From Klenkia soli (GTDB lineage Bacteria > Actinomycetota > Actinomycetes > Mycobacteriales > Geodermatophilaceae), in assembly GCF_900103975.1 (NCBI RefSeq), contig NZ_FNIR01000008.1:124001-188000 (forward strand): a stretch of 64,000 bases of DNA. The letters run 5' to 3'. Position numbers and translations under genes: made by a program. The notes beneath the pieces were generated by a model that worked only from the letters and a program-made list of their open reading frames with translations, had not been told where the DNA came from and did not search any database. Below, one piece after another: positions 10,679 through 17,728 of this stretch; position 1 is the first letter of the stretch; each line of letters begins with the position of its first letter.

Positions 10679-11124
10679 CGGGCGGCGACGGCCACGGTGA
10701 CCCGGCCGTGCACCGTCTTGGGCACCAGCAGCTCCCCGCCCTCGGCCAGCGCCGCGGCCTCGGCCACCGACGGCGTGCCCAGCGCGGCGGCCACCCGGGC
10801 CGAGACCGTGGGCACTGCCACCTGCGCCAGCCGGTCGACGGTCAGCCCGACGAGGCGCCACCCGCGCGCGTCGGCCGCGGCCTGCACCCCGGGTTCGGCG
10901 GCGCGACGGTCGACGGTGGCCAGGGCCGTGACGCGGACGCCCGGTGGCAGCACGGCGTCGACGGCGGCCAGCACCTCGGCGGCGGTCACCCCGGGCCGCG
11001 CCCCCACCCCGACCACGGCGTGGATCAGCTGGGCTGATCCGACGCCGTCCTGGCTCACCGACGCCGGTGAGCCAGGACGGACGTCGGTCAACCCAGCTGA
11101 TCCACGCCGGGCGGTGGCGGTCAC
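10675..11124 (-). CDS. cobE: Cobalamin biosynthesis protein CobE / CbiG C-terminal domain, with palindrome-encoded N-terminal extension
   Basis: The 149-residue product contains the small CobE fold from about residue 37 on (VVGVGARPGVTAAEVLAAVD), related to the C-terminal half of CbiG. CobE is needed in the aerobic pathway but its exact reaction is unsettled. The GTG at 11124 overlaps the cobB stop (GTGA), like every junction in this operon, which supports this start. However, residues about 8-35 are encoded by an 85-bp near-perfect palindrome (11020-11104) that has no place in the family. A second GTG at 11016 would begin exactly at the family core but has no ribosome site. The protein therefore either carries a 35-residue foreign head or starts internally. 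Confidence 0.75.
   Translation of the reverse strand: MTATARRGSAGLTDVRPGSPASVSQDGVGSAQLIHAVVGVGARPGVTAAEVLAAVDAVLPPGVRVTALATVDRRAAEPGVQAAADARGWRLVGLTVDRLAQVAVPTVSARVAAALGTPSVAEAAALAEGGELLVPKTVHGRVTVAVAAR
11020..11104. repeat. 85-bp palindromic element at the start of cobE
   Basis: Two 41-base arms (11020-11060 and 11064-11104) face each other around a 3-5 base loop. The outer 14 bases (gtggatcagctggg) and inner 14 bases (gtcctggctcaccg) pair perfectly; between them I count one substitution and two single-base offsets. On the minus strand it is read in frame as part of cobE. A stem this long is far beyond what base composition gives and would form a very stable RNA hairpin just after the cobE start codon. 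Confidence 0.85.
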
Positions 11125-12494
11125 GACGGGACGCCGGCGCGCACCCGGGCGGCCGCGGCGACGAAGCGGGACGCCATGCCCGGCGACCCCGCCCAGTTCA
11201 GGTGCAGGTAGGAGGCGTGCACGCCGCCCTGCACGAAGCCCTCGGGCCCCTCGGCGTTCCACTGCCACGCCGGGGTCGGGCCGGCGCCGGGGGTGGTGCG
11301 GGTGCGGTGGAACTCGTGCCCGCGCACCCGGGTGCCGGCCGGGGCCAGCACGCTGTCGGTGAGCGCCACCGCGGCCCGGTAGCCCAGGGCCAGCCGCGGG
11401 TGCATGGCCGCCTGCGCGTCCAGCACCCCGCACATGGGTTCGTCGTCCAGGGCGCTGGCGAGGTAGAGCAGACCGGCGCACTCGGCCGCGATCGGTGCCC
11501 CGGTGGCCGCCAGCTCGGCGATCGCTGTCCGCAGGCCGACGTTGGCGGCCAGGGCCGACGCGTGCACCTCGGGGAAGCCGCCGCCGACCACCAGGCCGGC
11601 GGTCCCCGGGGGGAGCGCCTGGTCGCGCAGCGGGTCGACGGTGACGACGTCTGCGCCCGCGGCGGCCAGCAGCTCGGCGGTCTCGGCGTAGCCGAAGGTG
11701 AACGCCGGCCCGCCGGCGACCGCCACGACCGGGCGGCCCTCGACGCGGGTCACCTCGGCGGCCGGCTCCCAGGGCGCGGCGTCCAGGTCGGGGGCGCTGC
11801 GGGCCAGCCGGAGGACGGCGTCCAGGTCGACCGACGACCCGACCACCGCACCCAGGGCCCGCACCGTGCGCACCGCCTCGGCCGACCGCTCGGCGGCGGG
11901 CACCAGCCCCAGGTGCCGGGACGGCGTCTCGAGGTCGGTGATCCGGCGGACGGCGCCCAGCACCGGAACCCCGGCCGACCCCAGCGCCTCGCGCAGGATC
12001 GCCTCGTGCCGGTCGGAGCCGACCCGGTTGAGGATCACCCCGCCCAGCCGCACGGTGGGTTCGAAGGTGGCGAACCCGTGGACGACGGCCGCGACGCTGC
12101 GGGCCTGCGCGCTGGCGTCGACCACCAGGACGACGGGGGCCCGCAGCTGCGTGGCCACGTGCGCGGTGGACCCGAAGCCGGGCTCGACCGACGGGTGGCT
12201 GGCGCCGTCGAACAGGCCCATGACGCCCTCGACCACGGCGACGTCGGCCCCGCGGGCGCCGTGCAGGAAGAGCGGGACGATCCGCTCCTCGCCGACCAGC
12301 CAGTTGTCCAGGTTGCGGCCCGGCCGGCCGGCGGCCAGCGAGTGGTAGCCGGGGTCGATGTAGTCCGGGCCCACCTTGTGCGGCGAGACGGCCAGGCCGC
12401 GGTCGGTCAGCGCGGCGATCAGCCCGGTGGCGATGGAGGTCTTGCCGGCGCCCGAGGACGGTGCGGCCAGCACGATGCGCGGGATCACGGTCAC
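11121..12494 (-). CDS. cobB: Cobyrinic acid a,c-diamide synthase (hydrogenobyrinic acid a,c-diamide synthase)
   Basis: CobB amidates the a and c carboxylates of (hydrogeno)byrinic acid using glutamine and ATP. The 457-residue protein has the N-terminal ATPase half with P-loop APSSGAGKTSIATG and the KVGPDYIDPGYH motif. Its C-terminal glutamine amidotransferase-like half has the nucleophile cysteine in AECAGLLYL and the acceptor motif near VRGHEFHRT. The GTG at 12494 overlaps the cobO stop (GTGA). In the aerobic pathway this step precedes cobalt insertion, which fits the CobN-type chelatase encoded here. The call is firm. Confidence 0.95.
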   Translation of the reverse strand: MTVIPRIVLAAPSSGAGKTSIATGLIAALTDRGLAVSPHKVGPDYIDPGYHSLAAGRPGRNLDNWLVGEERIVPLFLHGARGADVAVVEGVMGLFDGASHPSVEPGFGSTAHVATQLRAPVVLVVDASAQARSVAAVVHGFATFEPTVRLGGVILNRVGSDRHEAILREALGSAGVPVLGAVRRITDLETPSRHLGLVPAAERSAEAVRTVRALGAVVGSSVDLDAVLRLARSAPDLDAAPWEPAAEVTRVEGRPVVAVAGGPAFTFGYAETAELLAAAGADVVTVDPLRDQALPPGTAGLVVGGGFPEVHASALAANVGLRTAIAELAATGAPIAAECAGLLYLASALDDEPMCGVLDAQAAMHPRLALGYRAAVALTDSVLAPAGTRVRGHEFHRTRTTPGAGPTPAWQWNAEGPEGFVQGGVHASYLHLNWAGSPGMASRFVAAAARVRAGVPS

Positions 12495-13105
12495 CACTCG
12501 ATGCCCCGCTGACCCTTCTGGCCGGCGTCCATCGGGTGCTTGACCTTGGTCATCTCCACGACCAGGTCGGCGGCCTCGACCAACGCCGGGTGCGCCGTGC
12601 GCCCGGTGATCACGACGTGCTGGTTGCCGGGGCGGTTCCGCATGGTCTCGACGACGTCCTCGACGTCGACCCAGCCCCACTTCATGGGATAGGTGAACTC
12701 GTCGAGCACGTAGAACCGGTGCGCCTCCGCGGCCAGGTCGCGCTTGATCTGCGCCCAGCCCTCGGCGGCGTCGGCGGCGTGGTCGACCTCGTCGCCGTGC
12801 TTGCGCGACCACGACCAGCCCGAGCCCATCTTGTGCCAGACCACCGGCCCGCCCGTGCCGGTCTGCTCGTGCACCTGCCCGAGGGCGGTCAGCGCGTCCT
12901 CCTCGCCGACCCGCCACTTCGCGCTCTTCACGAACTGGTAGACCGCGATCGACCAGCCCTGGTTCCACGCCCGCAGCGCCATGCCGAAGGCGGCGGTCGA
13001 CTTGCCCTTCATCTCGCCGGTGTGCACGGCGAGCAGCGGCCGGTTGCGGCGCTGCTTGGTGGTGAGCCCGTCGACGGGCACCGCGGCGACCTGTCCCTGA
13101 GGCAT
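12491..13105 (-). CDS. cobO: Cob(I)yrinic acid a,c-diamide adenosyltransferase, CobA/CobO type
   Basis: CobO transfers the adenosyl group from ATP to cob(I)yrinic acid a,c-diamide, forming the upper ligand. The 204-residue length is typical. The P-loop GEMKGKSTAAFG lies near residue 31, followed by the WxHKMGSGWSW region and the aspartate-rich VLDEFTYPMKWGW. The N-terminal helix with KQRRNRP is the part that caps the substrate in CobA homologues. Its ATG overlaps the stop of the chelatase subunit as TGATG, and its stop overlaps cobB, so it is tightly embedded in the operon. The cobalt reductase (cobR) that prepares its substrate is not in the window. Confidence 0.95.
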   Translation of the reverse strand: MPQGQVAAVPVDGLTTKQRRNRPLLAVHTGEMKGKSTAAFGMALRAWNQGWSIAVYQFVKSAKWRVGEEDALTALGQVHEQTGTGGPVVWHKMGSGWSWSRKHGDEVDHAADAAEGWAQIKRDLAAEAHRFYVLDEFTYPMKWGWVDVEDVVETMRNRPGNQHVVITGRTAHPALVEAADLVVEMTKVKHPMDAGQKGQRGIEW

Positions 13106-15153
13106 CAGGCGGCGTCCTTCATGTCCTGCACCAGCGCGCCCAGCTCCTCCATGCGGAGGACCTGCCCGCCCAGGTGGGCGCCCAGGACCTGCGCGAGCCC
13201 GAGCTGCACGAAGCCGGACTCGCAGTCCACGACCACCGACGCGGTGCCGGCCGCCTGCAGCAGCCCGGCGGCGCGGTGCGCCTGGGCCAGGTGGTCGGTG
13301 CCGCGCGCGCCGGTCGCCCGGCCGTCGGTCACCACCACCAGCAGCGGACGGCGGCGCGGGTCGCGCACCCGCTCGACGCGCAACGTCTCGTGCGCCCGCA
13401 GCAGCCCGGCCGCGATCGGCGAGCGGCCACCGGTGGGCAGGTCGGTCAGCCGCGCGGCAGCGGCCTCGACCGACCAGGTCGGCGGCAGCGCCAGCTCGGC
13501 GCCCTCGCCGCGGAAGGTCACCAGGCCGACCTTGTCCCGCCGCTGGTAGGCGTCGGTGAGCAGCGACAGGACGGCGCCCTTCACCGCGGCCACCCGCGTG
13601 CGCGAGCCCATCGACCCCGACGCGTCGAGCACGAACAGCACGAGGTTGCCCTCGCGGCCCTCCAGCTCGGCCTGCCGCAGGTCGCCGCGCTCCAGGCGCA
13701 GCCCGGGGCCGGTGCGGCCGCGCTCGCGCTGGTGCGGGGCGGCGGCGACCACCGTGTCGACCAGGTGCAAACGGGTCACGGCGCCGGCCGGCCGGGTGGA
13801 GCCGACGACGCGCCCGCGCTCGCTGCGCGCCTTGGACCGTCGCCCGGCCACGCCCGCGCCGGTGCCGGGCACCTCCAGCCGCCGGGCCCGGAACGCCTGG
13901 TCCGGTGCGACCGCCGGCTGCTCGGGAGCAGGGGCCGCCTCGGTGCGCGGGGCGTCGGGGTCGGCGGCGTCGCCGCGGGGTGCGGTCGTCGGCTCCCGGG
14001 TGTCGCCGGACGAGGCGTCGTCCTGCGGGCGGCCGCCGTCCTGGGGGCTCCCGTCCTGGTGGCTCCCGTCCTGGGGTCCGCCGTCCTCGGGGGAGCCGCC
14101 GCCCTCCGGGGGCGTGTCGTCGGGGTCCGGGTCGCCGTCGGGCTCGGGGCGGGCGTCGTCGAGGGCCTGCTCGAGGGTGTCCTCGTCCAGGCCGGGGGCG
14201 TCGAAGGGGTTGCGCCGGCGGCGGTGGGGGAGGGCGAGCCGGGCGGCCACCCGGACGTCGTCCTCGATGACCTGGTCGCGGCCGCACCAGGCGGCGTGCG
14301 CGATCGCGGCGCGGGCGGTGACGATGTCGGCGCGCAGCCCGTCGACGCCGAAGGCGGCGCAGACGGCGGTGACCTGGTCCAGCGCGGCGTCGCCGAGCTC
14401 GACGCGGGGGAGCAGCTCGCGGGCGGCGGCGATGCGGTCGGCCAGCTCGCGCTCCTCGTCGGCCCAGCGGGCCTCGAAGCCGGTCGGGTCGGCGTCGGCG
14501 GCGAACCGGCGGCGGACGACCTCGGCGCGCAGGCCCGGCTCGCGCGGCGCGGCGACCTCGACGGTGAGGCCGAAGCGGTCCAGCAGCTGGGGGCGGAGCT
14601 CCCCCTCCTCGGGGTTCATGGTGCCGACCAGCAGGAACCGGGCGGCGTGCTGCACCGAGACGCCCTCGCGCTCGACGTAGGCCCGGCCCAGTGCGGCGGC
14701 GTCGAGCAGCAGGTCGACCAGGTGGTCGTGCAGCAGGTTGACCTCGTCGACGTAGAGCACGCCGCGGTGCGCCCCCGCGAGCAGGCCGGGCTCGAAGCTC
14801 TTCACGCCCTCGGTCAGCGCCCGCTCGATGTCCAGCGAGCCGACCAGCCGGTCCTCGGAGGCGCCGACCGGGAGCTCGACCAGCCGGGCGGGGCGCTGCG
14901 CGCCGGGGCCGTCGGCGGGGTGCGGGCCGTCGGGGCAGGCGGGGTCCGGTGCGGCCGGGTCGCAGCCGAACCGGCACCCGGCGACGACGGCGACCGGGGG
15001 GAGGACGGCGGCCAGCGCGCGCACCGCGGTGGACTTCGCCGTCCCCTTCTCACCGCGCACCAGCACGCCGCCGACGGCGGGGGAGACGGCGTTGAGGAGC
15101 AGAGCCAGGCGCATGTCGTCCATGCCGACGACCGCGCTGAACGGGTAGACCAC
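13105..15153 (-). CDS. ChlI/ChlD-type AAA+ and VWA chelatase subunit, probable cobaltochelatase partner of CobN
   Basis: This 682-residue protein joins an N-terminal AAA+ ATPase like magnesium-chelatase subunit I (P-loop RGEKGTAKSTAVRAL, Walker B GVLYVDEVNLL) to a C-terminal von Willebrand A domain with the MIDAS motif DASGSMG. The two halves are separated by a long Pro/Gly/Asp/Gln-rich linker containing repeats of QDGS and QDGG. In actinobacteria such ChlID fusions accompany CobN in place of the CobS and CobT subunits of proteobacterial cobaltochelatase, and no chlorophyll genes are present here. The GTG at 15153 follows GGGAGAGGAAC. It is the first gene after the cobalamin riboswitch at 15200-15289. 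Confidence 0.88.
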   Translation of the reverse strand: MVYPFSAVVGMDDMRLALLLNAVSPAVGGVLVRGEKGTAKSTAVRALAAVLPPVAVVAGCRFGCDPAAPDPACPDGPHPADGPGAQRPARLVELPVGASEDRLVGSLDIERALTEGVKSFEPGLLAGAHRGVLYVDEVNLLHDHLVDLLLDAAALGRAYVEREGVSVQHAARFLLVGTMNPEEGELRPQLLDRFGLTVEVAAPREPGLRAEVVRRRFAADADPTGFEARWADEERELADRIAAARELLPRVELGDAALDQVTAVCAAFGVDGLRADIVTARAAIAHAAWCGRDQVIEDDVRVAARLALPHRRRRNPFDAPGLDEDTLEQALDDARPEPDGDPDPDDTPPEGGGSPEDGGPQDGSHQDGSPQDGGRPQDDASSGDTREPTTAPRGDAADPDAPRTEAAPAPEQPAVAPDQAFRARRLEVPGTGAGVAGRRSKARSERGRVVGSTRPAGAVTRLHLVDTVVAAAPHQRERGRTGPGLRLERGDLRQAELEGREGNLVLFVLDASGSMGSRTRVAAVKGAVLSLLTDAYQRRDKVGLVTFRGEGAELALPPTWSVEAAAARLTDLPTGGRSPIAAGLLRAHETLRVERVRDPRRRPLLVVVTDGRATGARGTDHLAQAHRAAGLLQAAGTASVVVDCESGFVQLGLAQVLGAHLGGQVLRMEELGALVQDMKDAA

Positions 15154-15199
15154 GGGTGCGTTCCTCTCCCCGGGTGTCCGCGCCCGGAGGTGGCAGGTG

Positions 15200-15289
15200 G
15201 CGACGGCGGCAGTTCCTGGCTCACCCCCGGAGGGGCTGACAGTGGCGGGACCGCGCCGGAGTTCCACCGGCTTCCTGCACTGCCGTCGC
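15200..15289 (-). ncRNA. Cobalamin riboswitch ahead of the chelatase-cobO-cobB-cobE-cobC operon
   Basis: Read on the minus strand, the segment has the hallmark cobalamin riboswitch core: GCAGGAAGCCGGTG, then the ligand-binding GCGGTCCCGCCACTGT, then the B12-box-like GAGCCAGGAACTGCC. Flanks gcgacggcag and gccgtcgc can pair as P1. It ends 47 bases upstream of the GTG at 15153, where a GGGAGAGG ribosome site lies, so translational control is likely. High adenosylcobalamin should lower expression of the downstream operon. Confidence 0.93.
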
Positions 15290-15321
15290 AGTTCGCCGCC
15301 AATGAGACCACGCCCGATGAC

Positions 15322-15355
15322 TTGACGAAGTGGAAAGTCACGGTGCAGACTTTCC
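15322..15355 (+). promoter_or_regulatory. Promoter with palindromic operator for the membrane-protein/winged-helix operon
   Basis: TTGACG (15322-15327) looks like a -35 box, with CAGACT (15346-15351) as a weak -10 eighteen bases later. Overlapping it is the palindrome GGAAAGTC-8 bases-GACTTTCC (15332-15339 and 15348-15355). The ATG at 15359 begins about where transcription would start, so the mRNA may be leaderless. The operator placement between -35 and start suggests repression, possibly by the winged-helix protein encoded third in the operon. Confidence 0.55.
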
Positions 15356-15358
15356 GGC

Positions 15359-15823
15359 ATGGAAAGTGACGAGGTGCTGAGCGACCGTGCGGCGGCCGAC
15401 CTGGCCGCCCTGCAGACCGACCGGACGGCGCTGGCCGACCGGCTCCGGCAGCCGGGCTGGTACGACCCGGCCCTGGGTGTGCTGGTCGCGGGCTTCTACT
15501 CCTCCTACTCCTTCGCCTACCCCTGGGTGACCCTCGGTGCGCTGCCGGTGTTCTTCGTCGGCATCGGCCTGCTGATCGCGGCCTACCGCCGGCGCACCGG
15601 CAGCTGGGTCAACGGGTTCCACGGCGGGCCCTCGACGAAGCCGCTGGTCCGGTGGTCGCTGGTGGTCGCCGGGGTGCTGCTGGTCGCCGGCCTGGTCGCC
15701 GAGTTCGGCTTCGGGGTCCGCTACGCGATGGTCGCGATCGGCGTCGTGCTCGGCGTGGGCGCGGCCGTGGCGAGCCGGCGCTGGACGACGCTGCACCAGC
15801 GCGACCTGCGCGGGCAGCTGTGA
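15359..15823 (+). CDS. Four-helix membrane protein, first of a tandem pair
   Basis: This 154-residue protein has an acidic N-terminal helix (ADLAALQTDRTALADRL) followed by four hydrophobic segments (about residues 40-55, 58-75, 97-115 and 120-138) and a basic end. I do not recognise a named family, but it is clearly a paralogue of the next gene: both share the ADLAAL..DR.ALADR head, the PWVT motif and the SxRWT ending. The three genes of this cluster overlap by 4 bp at each junction and end with a small DNA-binding protein. This arrangement is known for membrane proteins controlled by a co-transcribed winged-helix regulator. The function is unknown. Confidence 0.75.
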   Translation: MESDEVLSDRAAADLAALQTDRTALADRLRQPGWYDPALGVLVAGFYSSYSFAYPWVTLGALPVFFVGIGLLIAAYRRRTGSWVNGFHGGPSTKPLVRWSLVVAGVLLVAGLVAEFGFGVRYAMVAIGVVLGVGAAVASRRWTTLHQRDLRGQL

Positions 15824-16251
15824 CCCCCGACCGGGAACGGGCCGCGGCCGACCTCGCCGCCCTCGACGCCGACCGGGCCGCGCTGGCCGACCGGGTGGCG
15901 CCCGCGGCCTGGTTCGGCCCGGCCCTGGGGCTGCTGCTGTTCGTGTTCCTCTCCTCGAACGCGTTCGACTCCCCGTGGGTGACCGTCCCGGCGCTGCTCG
16001 GCTTCGGCATCGGGATCGGTCTGCTGGTCAACGCCTACCGCGTCCGCACGGGGGTGTGGGCCAGCACCCCGCCGAGGCAGCTGGCCGGCTGGGCGGTGTT
16101 CGTGGTCGCCGTCCTGACGCCCACCTACCTGCTCGCCGACGACCACCCGTGGGTGTTCGTGGTGGCCGGGGCGGTGCTGGGCACGGCGATCGCCGTCCTG
16201 TCGCACCGCTGGACCCGGGCCTGGCAGCGCGAGCTGCGGGAGGGGGTGTGA
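15820..16251 (+). CDS. Four-helix membrane protein, second of a tandem pair
   Basis: The 143-residue product starts at a GTG that overlaps the preceding stop (GTGA). It repeats the layout of its neighbour: head ADLAALDADRAALADRV, four membrane segments, SPWVTVPAL in the second, LLVNAYRVRTG after it, and a C-terminal SHRWTRAWQRELREG. It looks like an old tandem duplication, since similarity is concentrated in the head and a few membrane motifs. Coupled translation suggests the two proteins may form a hetero-oligomer. No catalytic residues stand out; transport, sensing or envelope roles are all possible. Confidence 0.72.
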   Translation: MTPDRERAAADLAALDADRAALADRVAPAAWFGPALGLLLFVFLSSNAFDSPWVTVPALLGFGIGIGLLVNAYRVRTGVWASTPPRQLAGWAVFVVAVLTPTYLLADDHPWVFVVAGAVLGTAIAVLSHRWTRAWQRELREGV

Positions 16252-16541
16252 CCGCCGTCGAACCCCGCTTCGACCAGGTGGTGCACGCCCCACCGCGGCT
16301 GCAGGTCTGCGGCCTGCTCGCCGCCGTGGACACGATGGAGTTCGCCGCCGTGCGCGACGCGGTGGGCGTCAGCGACTCGGTGCTGTCCAAGCACGTCAAG
16401 CAGCTCGAGGACGCCGGCTACGTCCGGGTCCGCAAGGCCACGGTCGCCTCCCGGCAGCGCACCTCGCTCTCGCTGAGCCCGGAGGGCCGCCGGGCGTTCA
16501 CCGCCCACGTCGCCGAGCTCCGCCGCATCACCGGCGGCTGA
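16248..16541 (+). CDS. Small winged-helix transcriptional regulator
   Basis: The 97-residue protein is a single winged-helix domain of the MarR/ArsR-related small type. The recognition helix reads VGVSDSVLSKHVKQLEDAGYV, followed by the wing VRKATVASRQRTSLSLS and a closing helix beginning PEGRRAF. Proteins of this size act as dimers. It starts at a GTG overlapping the stop of the second membrane protein (GTGA) and is the last gene of the operon. The palindrome GGAAAGTC/GACTTTCC at the operon promoter is a natural candidate for its binding site, giving autoregulation; that link is inference. A dispersed 68-bp palindromic element follows 17 bp after the stop. Confidence 0.85.
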   Translation: MTAVEPRFDQVVHAPPRLQVCGLLAAVDTMEFAAVRDAVGVSDSVLSKHVKQLEDAGYVRVRKATVASRQRTSLSLSPEGRRAFTAHVAELRRITGG

Positions 16542-16558
16542 GCGCACCGGCCGCAGGG

Positions 16559-16626
16559 GTCTTCGCGGATCCCTGCAGGTCGTCGCCCATCGCGATGGCT
16601 GCGCACCCGCAAGAATTCGCGGACAC
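16559..16626. repeat. 68-bp dispersed palindromic element, copy 1
   Basis: This imperfect palindrome is centred on the perfect 12-bp ccatcgcgatgg, with arms of 28 bases that agree at about 18 positions; most mismatches are transitions that would still form G-U pairs in RNA. It matches the element at 63061-63128 over the same 68 bases with no gap (about 54 identical positions by hand count), including GCGGATCCCTGC and GAATTCGC. It lies 17 bp after the winged-helix gene. Confidence 0.8.
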
Positions 16627-16680
16627 CCCGGGGGTGGCGACCCCGGCGTGACCTGGGTCCCGGGTGCAGAGTGGACGGCG

Positions 16681-17727
16681 ATGAACCGGCGGCTGCTCCT
16701 CGACTGGCTGGCCGTGCTGCTGGTCGCCGCCGCCCTGTCGGGCCTGCTGACGCTGCTCGCGGTCCCCTCGGCCACCCTGTTCGCCGGGCTGGCCACCGGC
16801 CTGGGCCGGGCGCTGCTGGTGCCCCGTAAGCTGACCCTCCCCAAGCACGGCATGACCGGCGCGCAGGCCGTCGTCGGCGTCTCGATCGGGGCGCTGGTCT
16901 CGCTGTCCACGCTGCAGGCGATCGCGCGGGACTGGCTGCCGGTGGTCGGCGTGACGGTCGGGACCCTGCTGCTCAGCCTCGTGGCCGGCCGGCTGATGGC
17001 GCTGCGCCCCGGGGTCAGCCGGGTGACCGGGGCGTTCTCGATGATCGCCGGCGGAGCCTCGGGCATCACCGTGATGGCCCGCGAGCTCGGCGCCGACGCA
17101 CGCATGGTCGCCGTCCTGCAGTACCTGCGCGTGCTGCTGATCGTGGTGACGATGCCGGTGGTCGCCGCCGTCGGCTACGGCGCCTCGGCCTCCGGCGGGG
17201 GGACGGCGGCCGACGCCGGACCCGGCCCGTGGGCCGGCCTGCTGTTCACCGCGGTGAGCATCGCCGTGGGCATCCCGCTGGGCCGGCTGACCCGGATCCC
17301 GGTGGCCGCCCTGCTGGGCCCGATGCTGGTCGCCGCGACGCTCGACCTCACCGGCCTGTCCCGGGACGCCGCCGTGCCGGCCCTGCTCGAGAGCGCGGCG
17401 TTCCTGGTCATCGGCCTCCAGGTGGGGCTCTCGTTCACCCGGGAGAGCCTGCGGGTGGTGGGGCGCGCGCTGCCGCTGGCGCTGGCGATCATCGTGGCGC
17501 TGGTGCTCGCCTGCGCCGGGCTGGGGGCGGTGCTGGCCGCGACCGCCGACGTCAGCCCGCTCACCGCCTACCTGGCCACCACCCCGGGCGGGCTCTACGC
17601 GGTGCTGGCCACCGCCACCGAGAGCGGCGCCGACGCGACCGTGGTGCTCGCCGTCCAGGTGCTGCGGCTGTTCGTCATGCTGCTCACCGCCCCGCTGGTC
17701 TCCCGCTGGCTCCGCCGCGGGGACTGA
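16681..17727 (+). CDS. AbrB-family (pfam05145) integral membrane protein
   Basis: Despite its database name this family is not the Bacillus AbrB DNA-binding protein; it is a polytopic membrane protein with a duplicated half, sometimes linked to ammonia monooxygenase by old annotation. The 348-residue product has about ten hydrophobic helices. It shows the family's repeated features: a GALVSLS helix after GMTGAQAVVG in the first half, VTGAFSMIAGGASGITVMARELGAD in the middle (quoted segments GGASGITVMARELGAD), and TTPGGLYAVLATATESGAD near the end. The ATG at 16681 is chosen over an upstream ATG at 16648 because it begins just before the first helix. The substrate is unknown. Confidence 0.85.
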   Translation: MNRRLLLDWLAVLLVAAALSGLLTLLAVPSATLFAGLATGLGRALLVPRKLTLPKHGMTGAQAVVGVSIGALVSLSTLQAIARDWLPVVGVTVGTLLLSLVAGRLMALRPGVSRVTGAFSMIAGGASGITVMARELGADARMVAVLQYLRVLLIVVTMPVVAAVGYGASASGGGTAADAGPGPWAGLLFTAVSIAVGIPLGRLTRIPVAALLGPMLVAATLDLTGLSRDAAVPALLESAAFLVIGLQVGLSFTRESLRVVGRALPLALAIIVALVLACAGLGAVLAATADVSPLTAYLATTPGGLYAVLATATESGADATVVLAVQVLRLFVMLLTAPLVSRWLRRGD

Positions 17728-17728
17728 C

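Noticed and set aside
14030-14110. Short direct repeats (CCGTCCTGG units) that could suggest a CRISPR-like or tandem repeat array.
   Set aside because: They encode the QDGS/QDGG linker of the ChlID-like chelatase subunit, have irregular spacing and no spacers, and fit codon repetition in a low-complexity linker.
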